Source: Bacteroidales bacterium
GTDB lineage: Bacteria; Bacteroidota; Bacteroidia; Bacteroidales; GCA-2748055
Length of the DNA: 64,000 nt
NCBI GenBank assembly: GCA_016936975.1
Contig: JAFGWU010000025.1
Span: 1-64,000, forward strand
Direction: 5' to 3'
Position numbers and translations under genes: made by a program
Notes under the pieces: model-generated
What the model was told of the DNA's origin: nothing
Seen by the model: the letters and a program-made list of their open reading frames with translations, nothing else
Databases searched by the model: none
Shown: positions 27,627-36,566 of the stretch, one piece after another
Layout of the letters: each line of letters begins with the position of its first letter
Numbering within the stretch: position 1 is the stretch's first letter

Positions 27627-28106
27627 ATGACAAAAGCTTTTTTAACCATCCTTTCTGTCCTGATGCTTCAGGTTATGCTTTCGGGACAGACTGTAGCCCT
27701 TACAGATAAGGACGGGTTGGTTGATATCCTTCTCGCGGAAAGCGACACAACTTATGTGGTAAATTTCTGGGCCACCTGGTGCGCCCCATGTATTCAGGAA
27801 ATCGGTTATTTCCAGGAGCTTCATAATCACTATGTCAATCAGAAGGTGAAAGTGATACTTGTCAGTCTCGATTTTCCCAGCCAGCTGAAGCAAAGATTGA
27901 CACCCTTTCTTGATGAAAATAATATCACAGCCGATGTGCGGCTCATGACCGATCTGGATTACAACAGCTGGATCAACCTTGTGGACCCCGGATGGTCAGG
28001 AGCCATTCCTGCCACCCTGGTGTTCAATAACCGCAAAAGAACCTTTGTTGAAAAAGCCCTCTCAAAAAATGAACTTTTCGATATTGTCAAACAAAACCAT
28101 TACTAA
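27627..28106 (+). CDS. TlpA-like exported thioredoxin
   Basis: This 159-aa thioredoxin-fold protein has an N-terminal signal peptide (about 1-20, ending SGQ) and a classical TlpA/ResA active site WATWCAPC with Cys52 and Cys55. The cis-Pro loop is GAIPATL near residue 130. It should act in the periplasm as a disulfide reductase, for example in cytochrome c maturation or repair of oxidised thiols. The next gene starts 1 bp after its stop codon, so the two are co-transcribed. Confidence 0.9.
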   Translation: MTKAFLTILSVLMLQVMLSGQTVALTDKDGLVDILLAESDTTYVVNFWATWCAPCIQEIGYFQELHNHYVNQKVKVILVSLDFPSQLKQRLTPFLDENNITADVRLMTDLDYNSWINLVDPGWSGAIPATLVFNNRKRTFVEKALSKNELFDIVKQNHY

Positions 28107-28107
28107 C

Positions 28108-28707
28108 ATGAAAACAATTCTTTTAACCTTCGCCGGATTTCTGATGTTCACTGTTTTTGCAGATGCACAGCTTAAGCCGGGAGACAGAGCGGTTGAATTT
28201 AACCTAAAGAATATAGATGGTAAAATGGTGTCTCTTTCTGATTACAGCGATCAGAAAGGTGTTATCGTTGTATTTACCTGTAATCCCTGTCCTTTTGCCA
28301 AAGCCTATGAAAACAGGATCATTCAGCTTCACAATAACTTCCTTGAAAAGGGATATCCTGTTGTGGCCATTAATCCGAATGATGAGGAAATCTCTCCTGA
28401 AGATACATTTGAAAAGATGAAAGAACGTGCCGGGGAGAAAAATTTTCCGTTTCCGTACCTGAAGGATGAGACCCAGGCGGTCTATAAAGCCTACGGGGCT
28501 ACGAGAACACCCCACATCTATCTTCTGCAGAACGACAGGGGAACCTTCAGGGTGGTCTATATCGGGGCAATCGATGACAATGCCATGGATAGTGCAGCAG
28601 TGATCCAACGCTACGTTGAAGATGCGATTGCCTCACTTGAAGCCGGCGCGAAACCGGATCCCGAGTTCACCAAAGCAATAGGGTGTACCATTAAAACCAA
28701 AGATTAA
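28108..28707 (+). CDS. Exported AhpC/TSA-like redoxin
   Basis: This is the exported counterpart of the redoxin at 26940-27527. The ATG at 28108, just after the tlpA-like stop, begins a clean signal peptide (cleavage near DAQ, residue 21); the reading frame is open further upstream but that part overlaps the previous gene. The site FTCNPCPF gives Cys58 and Cys61, and a third Cys lies in the C-terminal IGCTIK. At 199 aa it forms a periplasmic redox pair with the TlpA-like protein. A strong terminator follows. Confidence 0.88.
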   Translation: MKTILLTFAGFLMFTVFADAQLKPGDRAVEFNLKNIDGKMVSLSDYSDQKGVIVVFTCNPCPFAKAYENRIIQLHNNFLEKGYPVVAINPNDEEISPEDTFEKMKERAGEKNFPFPYLKDETQAVYKAYGATRTPHIYLLQNDRGTFRVVYIGAIDDNAMDSAAVIQRYVEDAIASLEAGAKPDPEFTKAIGCTIKTKD

Positions 28708-28726
28708 TAGTGTCTTTCAGCCGGAG

Positions 28727-28759
28727 ATAGCCGGGCCGAAGGGTCCGGCTATTTTTTTT
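28727..28759 (+). terminator. Rho-independent terminator of the tlpA-redoxin operon
   Basis: The arms ATAGCCGG (28727-28734) and CCGGCTAT (28745-28752) are followed by a run of eight T (28752-28759). The hairpin ends the plus-strand operon and overlaps the last codons of the convergent SGNH gene. Confidence 0.85.
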
Positions 28760-29669
28760 GAAATTTCAGGAAGGTTCGTTTTTTATCATTTGACAGAAAC
28801 AGGATATAGAATCCGGCAGGTAAAAAATCGAGATATACAAAACCAGGGCTTATAAAATTCGGAAGAAACAGGACAACTCTCCCATTTAAGTCATAAACCC
28901 GGACCTCTGTATAACTGGATTCTTCGATAATCAGATAGTCGACAGCCGGGTTGGGATAGATGAAACCATCTGATTCACTGGCAGACTCGGAGAAAGTAGT
29001 AAAAGGAGAATAAACAAAATTCATGATATTATCCACCCACCTGCTATATTGAATCCCTGAGGGATGAAGTCCATCAGAGGCAACATAATCCGGCCTGTCC
29101 AAACCCATTCTCGAAATACCGGTGATATCCACATAGGTAACTCCATATTCCATGGATATCTGTCTGTTGATGCTGTTATATTGATCAATGCCCGAACTGA
29201 TCGTTTCGTTCCCGCCACCATAAGGCGTAAAGGCGTAATCGGGAATCGAGAGCACCAGGACCCTGCCGGTGTCCCCTCCGGCAATTTGAATGGCTTTGTC
29301 AAGAAGATACCGGAAATCCGTCTCATACAGTGCAATATCCATTCCCTGGTACTGGTTATTGACCCCTATTAAAAGCGAGACCAGATTATAGGCAACGGAG
29401 GTATCCAGGGATGCATTGATAGCTTCTTTTAAATTCCGTGTGGTCCATCCGGTCCTTGCAATGATATCCAGCCTTTCAACTTCAGTACCATTACTCTTAA
29501 GCTTTTCAGTAAATTGAACCGGCCACCTCTCCGACTCTCCCACACTGGCTCCGATGGTATAGGAGTCTCCCAATGCAAGCATCCTCACCGGAGGTTCTAC
29601 CAGCAAAAGCTGGGCGGAGAGGATTGCTCCCTTCAACAATAGAAGGGTTAGTGTAATCAGATTCTTCAT
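28749..29669 (-). CDS. Secreted SGNH/GDSL hydrolase with T9SS tail
   Basis: This is a lipase/acyl-esterase of the SGNH superfamily. The block I motif is LALGDSYTIG (nucleophile Ser), GVNNQYQG is the block III Asn, and SDGLHPSG is block V with the Asp/His pair. A signal peptide (to about residue 20, LSAQ) is present. The last 75 residues (FIYPNPAVDYLII ... VYDLNGRVV ... KRTFLKFQKK) form a T9SS sorting domain, so the enzyme is predicted to be exported to the surface. Likely substrates are esters or acetylated glycans. It stands alone. Confidence 0.9.
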   Translation of the reverse strand: MKNLITLTLLLLKGAILSAQLLLVEPPVRMLALGDSYTIGASVGESERWPVQFTEKLKSNGTEVERLDIIARTGWTTRNLKEAINASLDTSVAYNLVSLLIGVNNQYQGMDIALYETDFRYLLDKAIQIAGGDTGRVLVLSIPDYAFTPYGGGNETISSGIDQYNSINRQISMEYGVTYVDITGISRMGLDRPDYVASDGLHPSGIQYSRWVDNIMNFVYSPFTTFSESASESDGFIYPNPAVDYLIIEESSYTEVRVYDLNGRVVLFLPNFISPGFVYLDFLPAGFYILFLSNDKKRTFLKFQKK

Positions 29670-29882
29670 GTCATTTCATATATTTGCAATAACATTTTTT
29701 TGGGAATATTGTTTCAGAACCATACTGATTATTAATCCTTGTGGCAATTAGTGTTCAGGGGTCTCCCTCAGAACTGGCTCCAGAGGGGCCCCGGAAGCCC
29801 TTAACAACTGGTAAAAAAAGAGCTAATTCGGCATCCAGGGAAAAACCTGAAAAACCTGATTCAACATACTAACGATTAACGA

Positions 29883-30467
29883 ATGGATATGCACCTAAGT
29901 TTTATGGAGATCCTGGCATCGTTTATGGTGCTGTTCGCCATCATTGACATATTCGGGTCGATTCCGATAATCCTGGATATTAAATCGAAGACCGGGACGC
30001 TGCAGGTTATGAAGACCACCCTGGTGGCATACGGCATCATGCTGTTGTTCCTCTTTATTGGGGAACCGCTTCTCGGGATTTTTGGAGTCGATATCTCCTC
30101 ATTTGCCATTGCAGGTTCCTTCATTCTTTTGCTCATGGGAATGGAGATGGTGCTGGGGATTGAGTTATTCAAGCATGAATCGGGAGGAACCGGTTCTATT
30201 GTACCCATTGCATTCCCCCTGATCGCAGGAGCGGGATCCATTACCACCCTGCTGTCGCTAAGGGCTGAATACCACTCGGTGAATATATTGATTGCCCTTA
30301 CTGTGAATATGGTGGTTGTATACCTGGTATTAAGACTCACCTCCTGGTTTGAGAGGTTGTTAGGGCCGAATGGATTACATATATTAAGAAAGTTCTTCGG
30401 AATTATTTTGCTGGCCATCGCCATCAAACTTTTCCTGTCCAATACCGGAATTGAACTCTCACATTGA
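29883..30467 (+). CDS. MarC-family integral membrane protein
   Basis: This inner-membrane protein has six predicted helices and the MarC signature (FMVLFAIIDIFGSIPI near the start, AFPLIAGAGSITTLLSL in the middle). The molecular function of the family is unsettled; the early link to antibiotic resistance has not held up. At 194 aa it is of standard length. It meets the iron alcohol dehydrogenase gene tail to tail without a gap. The 213 bp upstream contain no clear promoter. Confidence 0.93.
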   Translation: MDMHLSFMEILASFMVLFAIIDIFGSIPIILDIKSKTGTLQVMKTTLVAYGIMLLFLFIGEPLLGIFGVDISSFAIAGSFILLLMGMEMVLGIELFKHESGGTGSIVPIAFPLIAGAGSITTLLSLRAEYHSVNILIALTVNMVVVYLVLRLTSWFERLLGPNGLHILRKFFGIILLAIAIKLFLSNTGIELSH

Positions 30468-31643
30468 TTATCCGATTGCGGAGGAAAGTATTCTGTACAA
30501 CTCGTCACCGGAAAAGGTGACCGGATGAAGTTTATGGGATGTATTCTTAATGACCTTTTCCAAAGCTGTTTCATTCAATCCAAACTCAGATAATTTAGGT
30601 AATTCGAGCATTTTTGAGATATGGTCCAGTTTTTCCTTGAAGGCCATCAGGTATTCTGTTTCTTCCTTATATTTAAAATCCGAAAACACTTTGCTGGCGA
30701 TAACCAGTTTTTTATAGGCGGGATTATCTTTCTGATCGATTAACTTATCAATGGTCATTGAAAAAACGGGTGCCAGAAGCGCCCCACAAACGGCCCCGTG
30801 GGGAATCTCATAATAGCCTCCCAGCGGAGAGGCAAATCCATGAACCAGTCCCAATCCGGCATTCGTGAGTGTGATTCCTGAAAACATGGCGGCGATTGCC
30901 ATACCTGCACGGGCCTCAAGGTTTTGATCACCTTCAAGATAAGCTCTTAGCAGGTGCTTCTTGATTTGCTTGAGCCCTTGAAGGGCAAGGGCGTCAGTAA
31001 ACGGATTCGACTGGGTTGAGACATAGGATTCAAGCAGCTGACTGAAGGCATCCATTCCACTCGTGGCAGTTAACCTGTCTGAACAGGAGATCATCATTTC
31101 AGGGTCGATAATAGCATGGTCCGGAATAAAATGATCATGCCGGAGCGATTTTTTAAATCCTGCCTCCCCGACCTCCGAGATAACCGCATTTTTGGTCATC
31201 TCACTTCCTGTTCCAGAGGTCGTGGGCATCGCAATAAACGGAACTTTCGATCCTGGGTGCTTCAGGTCACCTATGTCTTCAAGATATCTTTTTATTCCGT
31301 ATTCCACCAATAAAAGGGCGGAAACGGCCTTGCCGGCATCCATCACACTGCCTCCTCCAACTGCAACAACCACCTCAATACCGGAGTGCCTGTACCTGGA
31401 GACAATCTCATCCACCAGCTCCGGCGAAGGTTCTCGTGCCACCAACTCATGAGTAAGGTTAATATCCGCCTGCTTCAGTCCATTGAGGATCTCTTCCCCG
31501 TGACCGGCGTTGTGGATAGAGGAGGAACCCGTCAGAATCAGGACCCCGGAACCATACTCCCTGGCTATTCCCGGCAGGATACTTCTTTTCCCGGCACCAA
31601 AATGAATGACAGGTAACGTGGAAAACTTAAATGATGGTATCAT
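30468..31643 (-). CDS. Iron-containing alcohol dehydrogenase
   Basis: This 391-aa NAD(P)-dependent group III dehydrogenase oxidises an alcohol or reduces an aldehyde with Fe2+. The nucleotide-binding GGGSVMDAGK is near residue 97, PTTSGTGSE near 145, and the metal ligands lie in TSGMDAF (Asp), GLVHGFASP (His) and IPHGAVCG (His). The usual FAD/NAD fold and length are kept. It is downstream of the tRNA-Arg gene on the same strand, separated by that gene's terminator. The substrate cannot be inferred. Confidence 0.92.
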   Translation of the reverse strand: MIPSFKFSTLPVIHFGAGKRSILPGIAREYGSGVLILTGSSSIHNAGHGEEILNGLKQADINLTHELVAREPSPELVDEIVSRYRHSGIEVVVAVGGGSVMDAGKAVSALLLVEYGIKRYLEDIGDLKHPGSKVPFIAMPTTSGTGSEMTKNAVISEVGEAGFKKSLRHDHFIPDHAIIDPEMMISCSDRLTATSGMDAFSQLLESYVSTQSNPFTDALALQGLKQIKKHLLRAYLEGDQNLEARAGMAIAAMFSGITLTNAGLGLVHGFASPLGGYYEIPHGAVCGALLAPVFSMTIDKLIDQKDNPAYKKLVIASKVFSDFKYKEETEYLMAFKEKLDHISKMLELPKLSEFGLNETALEKVIKNTSHKLHPVTFSGDELYRILSSAIG

Positions 31644-31666
31644 GACAATTAAGTTTCTGTAAATAT

Positions 31667-31704
31667 AAAAAAAATGAAAGCCACTGTGAAAGCGGCTTTC
31701 ATTT
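31667..31704 (-). terminator. Terminator of the tRNA-Arg gene
   Basis: On the minus strand two perfect 11-bp arms (31704-31694 and 31682-31672, AAATGAAAGCC and its complement) are followed by a run of T encoded by A8 at 31667-31674. It lies just downstream of tRNA-Arg and just upstream of the alcohol dehydrogenase start. Confidence 0.85.
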
Positions 31705-31722
31705 CTTTAATAAACCCTCCGG

Positions 31723-31796
31723 TGATTCCGGCGCGATTCGAACGCGCGACCCACAGCTTAGAAGGCTGTTGCTCTATCCAACTGAGCTACGGAACC
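31723..31796 (-). tRNA. tRNA-Arg(TCT)
   Basis: A complete 74-nt cloverleaf: acceptor GGTTCCG paired with CGGAATC (one G-T), a D arm with AGTTGGATA loop, anticodon stem ACAGC/GCTGT, loop CTTCTAA with anticodon TCT (31760-31762), and T arm GCGCG-TTCGAAT-CGCGC. The discriminator base is A. The 3' CCA is not encoded. It reads AGA codons. Confidence 0.97.
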
Positions 31797-31862
31797 ATTT
31801 TATTTCACAATTAATACATGCAAATATGGGTCCGGAATAAGCTTACTGCCTCCCGGAGAAGA

Positions 31863-31884
31863 GCCTGACAGTTTCCCGTCAGGC
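31863..31884. other. Hairpin downstream of the aconitase operon
   Basis: Perfect 7-bp arms GCCTGAC and GTCAGGC enclose an 8-base loop, 37 bp beyond the end of the second aconitase-like gene on the minus strand. It lacks a T tract on either strand, so a terminator role is only possible. Confidence 0.4.
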
Positions 31885-31920
31885 GGTGCAAATATAAGAA
31901 AATTGAGAAAATAAGAGTAA

Positions 31921-33693
31921 TCAGTTCCTTTTAATCCAGTTCACTAATCCTTTTACACTGAGTATCTCCAGCAATTTATCGGGAAGCGGCTGAAAGGAGT
32001 AGACACGATCCCCTATAAAAATGTTACCCCCTGTAAAATCAATATCCAGCGGCTCGCCCCTCCTGTAACTGGCAACCGCTTCAGGATGGACAATGAGAGG
32101 TAATCCCTGATTGATAGATGACCTGAAGAATATACGATTTACAGATTTCACTATCACTGCTTTCACACCGGCATGCACCAATCCGACAGCCGGATGCTCC
32201 CTTGAACTCCCGCATCCAAAATTTTCACCGGCCAATATTACATCTCCTTCCCTAACCTCTTTGGAAAAACGCGGATCAAAACCTTCAAAAAGATGCGGGA
32301 GGATTGCCTCAGGGTCTGAACTCAGAACATTATAGGTCAGGTTTCCGGCAAACATCTGGTCGGTGTTGAAATGATCCGTATCGGAATAGTCCCATACATC
32401 GTTGTGCCGCCGTTTATCCTCCGGAGCAATTTCAGTGGTAAGCGACTGCTCCCCTGCAAAGGGGAACTGTTCCGAACCCGGAGTGGACCTGGGATCCTGA
32501 ATCCTGCCGAACAGGGCACTGTATGCCACCGTAGCAGGAGATGCGAGGAAGATTTCAGCATTCTTATTTCCCATTCTGCCTAAGAAGTTTCTGTTGGCAG
32601 TGGATATAACCCGAAACCCATCGGCCGGGATACCCTGACCGGTTCCCAGGCATGGGCCACAGGAAGCACTGAGAACGTTTGCGCCTGCCTTAAGAAATAT
32701 GGTAATCAGGCCTTCTTCAACAGCCTGCAAATATATATCCCTGGAGGCAGGAACAATCAGCAGCTGAAAACCAGGTGACACCTTCCTCCCATCAAGAATA
32801 GCTGCTGCCTCACGTAAATCCTCAATTCTTCCATTGGTACAGGTCCCGATCAATCCCTGGTGAACCTCTGTACCGGCAACCTCTGCCACGGCTTTGATGT
32901 TATCCACATGATGGGGAGCAGCCACCAGCGGAAAGACCTCATCCAGATGAATAAGAATCTCATCTGCATACACGGCGTCCGGGTCCGCCCACACTCCTTC
33001 AACCTTTTCTCCAAGGTAATCCTGCAAAATCCCATCACAGGGAAATACCGCATTCTTGGCGCCCATTTCCGAAGCAAGGTTTGCCAGCGTCATTCTATCT
33101 GATATGGAAAGAGAGGCACATCCGTCACCATGAAATTCCATGGAATTGTAATTTGCACCGGAGGAACCAATTATTCCGATTATCCAGAGTGAAAGGTCTT
33201 TTGCATATACCCTGTCATTGAGCTTTCCCTGCAGGGATATCTTAAGGGTTTCAGGAACCCTGAACCATGTTTCTCCGCGCTTCCACAACCCGGCGGTCTC
33301 GGTACGGTCAATTCCTACAGCCAGGGTATTAAAAGCTCCTGCCGTACAGGTATGACTGTCACTTCCCACGATGATCATGCCGGGCCGGGCATGCCGGGCC
33401 ATCATCTGATGGCAGATTCCGGCCCCTGCATCATAGAATTTCTTAATCTTCTGTTCCCCGACAAACTCCCGGATCTCTTTATAGCTGTTGGCAAGGGCAG
33501 CAGTGGTCGGAGGCGCGTTATGGTCGAGCACAACCAGAAGCTGATCGGGATCCAGCACATCCGTACCTCCCATTTTCAAAAATGTTTTCTTGATGCTTGC
33601 CGTATTGTCGTGCGAGAGAACGATATCCGGTTTTCGGAATACAATTGACCCTGCAGGGGCACCCAGTATTTTTTCAACGAAGGTCTTTCCCAT
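31921..33693 (-). CDS. Fused aconitase/isopropylmalate-dehydratase family hydro-lyase (copy 2)
   Basis: This is a [4Fe-4S] hydro-lyase in which the LeuC-like catalytic part (about 1-415) and the LeuD-like swivel domain (about 440-585) are fused in one 590-aa chain. Cluster ligands are Cys285 (GTCTNG) and Cys345/Cys348 (CGPC). The small-domain loop reads NFGCGSSREHP. The family isomerises or dehydrates 2- or 3-hydroxy tricarboxylates and related acids (citrate/isocitrate, isopropylmalate, homocitrate, citramalate). The substrate-reading loop NTDQMFAGNLT differs from both aconitase and isopropylmalate isomerase. It starts 4 bp after the asnA stop, making it the last gene of a three-gene operon with a paralogue at its head. 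Confidence 0.88.
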   Translation of the reverse strand: MGKTFVEKILGAPAGSIVFRKPDIVLSHDNTASIKKTFLKMGGTDVLDPDQLLVVLDHNAPPTTAALANSYKEIREFVGEQKIKKFYDAGAGICHQMMARHARPGMIIVGSDSHTCTAGAFNTLAVGIDRTETAGLWKRGETWFRVPETLKISLQGKLNDRVYAKDLSLWIIGIIGSSGANYNSMEFHGDGCASLSISDRMTLANLASEMGAKNAVFPCDGILQDYLGEKVEGVWADPDAVYADEILIHLDEVFPLVAAPHHVDNIKAVAEVAGTEVHQGLIGTCTNGRIEDLREAAAILDGRKVSPGFQLLIVPASRDIYLQAVEEGLITIFLKAGANVLSASCGPCLGTGQGIPADGFRVISTANRNFLGRMGNKNAEIFLASPATVAYSALFGRIQDPRSTPGSEQFPFAGEQSLTTEIAPEDKRRHNDVWDYSDTDHFNTDQMFAGNLTYNVLSSDPEAILPHLFEGFDPRFSKEVREGDVILAGENFGCGSSREHPAVGLVHAGVKAVIVKSVNRIFFRSSINQGLPLIVHPEAVASYRRGEPLDIDFTGGNIFIGDRVYSFQPLPDKLLEILSVKGLVNWIKRN

Positions 33694-33697
33694 AAGA

Positions 33698-34732
33698 TTA
33701 AATCAACCTGATGTTGCACTTCCGGCAATGATCGACCATCTCTCCGGGCCAGATTGCCGATTGTATTTCGCCGATATGAGCTTTCTGCAACAGGATCATT
33801 GCAGTCCTGGACTGCCCGATTCCCCCTCCAATAGCATGCGGCAATTCATCGTTGAGCAGCCTGCGGTGGAACATCAGATCCTTCCGATCCAATTCACCGG
33901 CGATTTCCAGTTGTTTCAAAAGTTCTTCCCTGTCTACGCGAATGCCCATGGAAGTAAGTTCACAGGCGCATTTCAGCACACTGTTCCAGACAATGATATC
34001 CCCGTTCAAACCTTTAAATCCTTTTTCCGTTTCCGTAGACCAATCATCATAATCGGAAGCCCTCCGGTCATGAGGTTTTCCGTCTGGCAATTCGGAACCG
34101 ATGCCTATGATGAATACTGCCCCGTACTTTTCGGCTATTTTATCCTCCCTTTCTGCTGCTGGAATATCCGGATACATTTCAAAGAGCTCTTCCGAATGTA
34201 TGAAGGTAATCTCTTCCGGTAAACGCGGTGTGATATGGGGGTAAAAGGTATGAATAAAGAATTCACTTCGCTTGATATTGTCCCAAACCTTCAGGGCGGT
34301 CCGTTTTAAATAATCCAGGTTACGATCTTCCAATGATATGGCTTTTTCCCAGTCCCATTGGTCCACATATATCGAGTGCATGTTATCAAGCTCCTCATCA
34401 GGGCGAAGTGCATTCATGTCCGTAAAAATTCCGTAACCGGTTTGTATGTCGTAATCCCGGAGCATCATCCGTTTCCATTTTGCCAGAGATTGAACCACTT
34501 CTGCTTCCATATCCCTCAAATCTTTCATTTTAAATTTGATGGGGTGTTCAATCCCGGTCAGGTAATCATTTAATCCGGTTCCACTCAGCAGAAACAGGGG
34601 GGCAGTCACCCTTCTCAGCCGCAGGTCGTTGGATAAACCATCCTCGAACTGATCCTTCAGCAGTTCAATAGCCCTTTCTGTCTGCTTTAATCCGATTAAA
34701 GGAGCGTATCCTTCCGGTAATATCAGTCTCAT
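33698..34732 (-). CDS. asnA: Aspartate-ammonia ligase (asparagine synthetase A)
   Basis: The enzyme makes asparagine from aspartate, ammonia and ATP and has the class II aminoacyl-tRNA-synthetase fold. The E. coli AsnA signature blocks are all present: SLAKWKRMML, THMKALRPDE-like TDMNALRPDEELD, HSIYVDQWDWE, DYDDWST, LNGDIIVWN, SSMGIRVD-like TSMGIRVD and the closing GGGIGQSR. The length of 344 aa is close to E. coli (330). It is placed between two fused aconitase-like genes, with a 12-bp gap upstream and a 4-bp gap downstream, which is an unusual setting for AsnA. Whether it acts on aspartate or a related acid here is unknown; the conserved motifs favour aspartate. Confidence 0.93.
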   Translation of the reverse strand: MRLILPEGYAPLIGLKQTERAIELLKDQFEDGLSNDLRLRRVTAPLFLLSGTGLNDYLTGIEHPIKFKMKDLRDMEAEVVQSLAKWKRMMLRDYDIQTGYGIFTDMNALRPDEELDNMHSIYVDQWDWEKAISLEDRNLDYLKRTALKVWDNIKRSEFFIHTFYPHITPRLPEEITFIHSEELFEMYPDIPAAEREDKIAEKYGAVFIIGIGSELPDGKPHDRRASDYDDWSTETEKGFKGLNGDIIVWNSVLKCACELTSMGIRVDREELLKQLEIAGELDRKDLMFHRRLLNDELPHAIGGGIGQSRTAMILLQKAHIGEIQSAIWPGEMVDHCRKCNIRLI

Positions 34733-34744
34733 AGGTAAAAAATT

Positions 34745-36550
34745 TTAAAATAATCCGTTATTTTGATACAGTTCCATCTGAATTTCCGAAAATGGTTCGG
34801 CCTGAATGCTCATGCCGTTTCGCAGATTCTGAATGATCCCTGTTTTAAAATTGACCCTGAGTTCATCTCCCTGTTTGAGCTTAAGGGTCTTGATATCCCT
34901 GCAAATTATAACCGGAAGGGCTGCATTGATTGCATTCCGTTCATAGATAGCCCCAAAAGACTCTGCAATAATGCACCCGATACCCAGGGATAAAAAACAG
35001 TCAACAGCCTGCTGACGGGAACTTCCCGAACCAAAATTCTTACCTGCAACAATAATGTCCCCGGCCCTGGCATTTGCGGCAAACTCTTCATATCCCTCAA
35101 GATTATCCAGCGCAAATTTACCCATTTCCCCAATAGCCGTAACAGTCAGGTACCTGTTATGATAGATCATATCGGTATCAATATTGTCTTTTTCAATATA
35201 CCATGTTTTTCCGGTAATCTCAAAAGGTTTCTCTCCTTGCACCTGTTTAGAGGTAGAATCTTCCTCCTTTTGCAAGACTTCCTTAAAACTACGAACAGGT
35301 GGCTTTTCAGGAATGGAATCCATATCGGTAATAAACCCTGAAACGGCGGAAGCTGCCACCGTTGCCGGAGAAGCCAGGTACACGCTTCCCTGACCCTGCT
35401 TTCCGGGAAAATTTCTGTTACCTGTGCTGATTGTCACTTCTCCCGGTCCGTTCTGGCCTACCTGACCGGCTGCACATCCAGCACATCCTGCATTCGAAAC
35501 CAAAGCCCCCGATTCCTTGAATATCTCTATCAATCCCTCCTCAAGGCACTGGTTCCATACCCGGTCAGTAGCCGGAACAATCTTTAAAACAACCCCATCC
35601 GCAACGTGTCGCCCCCTGAGTATCGAGGCAGCTTCCCGCAGATCCTCAATCCTGCCGTTGGTACAGCTTCCAATAAATGCAGAATCTATCCAAATCCGGT
35701 CTGCCGGAATGAGAGCCGTATCATGCGGTTTTCCGGGCAGAGAAATCCTTGTCTTGAAATCTGAAACATCAATTTTATGAACCATAGCATATTCAGCGTC
35801 CGGATCGGCAAAAACCGGAACAATTTTCCGTCCTGTCCGTGACTCGCAGTAACGAATGACCTCAGGATTCGGTGGAAACAGGATGGTTATGGCTCCCAGT
35901 TCCGTGGCCATACTGGCAATGGTCAATCGTTCATCCAGTGACAGGTTTTGAACAAATTCCCCTTCAATCTCCACGGAATATCCCAGTAAAGTATTGGCTC
36001 CGAACAGATCCAGGAGATTTAAGACAATATCTTTCGCACTTATCTTTTTATGCGGCTTTCCTTCCAGGATCATTTTTACCGATGGAGGCACCTTGAACCA
36101 GATTTTTCCTTTATGCCATGCAGCCGCAATATCCTTATCCCCCATTCCCTGCCCGAATGCACCGATTGCACCAAGAATATTTGCGTGTGAATCGGTCGAA
36201 ACAGCTGTCGAACCGGGAACTACGAGTCCCTCCTCAATCATCAGATGCGTCCCGATCCCTCTGTCAATATCATAAACCCTTATCCTATGTTTACGGGCAA
36301 ATACTCTGCATTTATGCTGGTTTGCCGCATATTTTTGATCGGAGCCCGTGGGATTGCAATCGAAAGTAAAAAACGTTTTATCCGGATCATCAATGTCAAG
36401 ATTGTATTTCTCTATATTGTTGACCACATTGGCACCTCCAAAATCCCTGGCCACTCTGGCATCGATGCGAACATCCAGGATATCTCCCGGAAATATCATT
36501 TTCCGGCCGCTGTGAGAAGCCAGAATCTTTTCAATTACAGTCAACCCCAT
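34745..36550 (-). CDS. Fused aconitase/isopropylmalate-dehydratase family hydro-lyase (copy 1)
   Basis: This is the first gene of the acn-asnA-acn operon, 601 aa, with fused LeuC-like and LeuD-like parts. Cluster ligands are Cys296 (GSCTNG) and Cys356/Cys359 (CAGC), with the same 60 and 3 residue spacing as in copy 2, and the swivel loop is NFGSGSSRQQ. The linker (about 425-445) is Glu/Lys/Ser-rich. The loop DTDMIYHNRYLT carries the Arg-Tyr-Leu pattern seen in isopropylmalate/homoaconitate small subunits. The two copies are clearly diverged paralogues, so they should act on different substrates or opposite steps. A -7 promoter element lies 17 bp upstream. Confidence 0.88.
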   Translation of the reverse strand: MGLTVIEKILASHSGRKMIFPGDILDVRIDARVARDFGGANVVNNIEKYNLDIDDPDKTFFTFDCNPTGSDQKYAANQHKCRVFARKHRIRVYDIDRGIGTHLMIEEGLVVPGSTAVSTDSHANILGAIGAFGQGMGDKDIAAAWHKGKIWFKVPPSVKMILEGKPHKKISAKDIVLNLLDLFGANTLLGYSVEIEGEFVQNLSLDERLTIASMATELGAITILFPPNPEVIRYCESRTGRKIVPVFADPDAEYAMVHKIDVSDFKTRISLPGKPHDTALIPADRIWIDSAFIGSCTNGRIEDLREAASILRGRHVADGVVLKIVPATDRVWNQCLEEGLIEIFKESGALVSNAGCAGCAAGQVGQNGPGEVTISTGNRNFPGKQGQGSVYLASPATVAASAVSGFITDMDSIPEKPPVRSFKEVLQKEEDSTSKQVQGEKPFEITGKTWYIEKDNIDTDMIYHNRYLTVTAIGEMGKFALDNLEGYEEFAANARAGDIIVAGKNFGSGSSRQQAVDCFLSLGIGCIIAESFGAIYERNAINAALPVIICRDIKTLKLKQGDELRVNFKTGIIQNLRNGMSIQAEPFSEIQMELYQNNGLF

Positions 36551-36566
36551 GTCATCTAATTTTCGT

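Noticed and set aside
27979..28107. 43-residue N-terminal extension of the exported redoxin
   Set aside because: It overlaps the TlpA-like gene in another frame, and the ATG at 28108 starts a perfect signal peptide.
29670..29882. A plus-strand TATATTTG at 29679-29686 as marC promoter
   Set aside because: It lies almost 200 bp before the marC start, much farther than the other elements, so I do not support it.
29876..30574. 232-codon minus-strand open frame antisense to marC
   Set aside because: marC has clear family motifs and six hydrophobic helices; the antisense frame has none.
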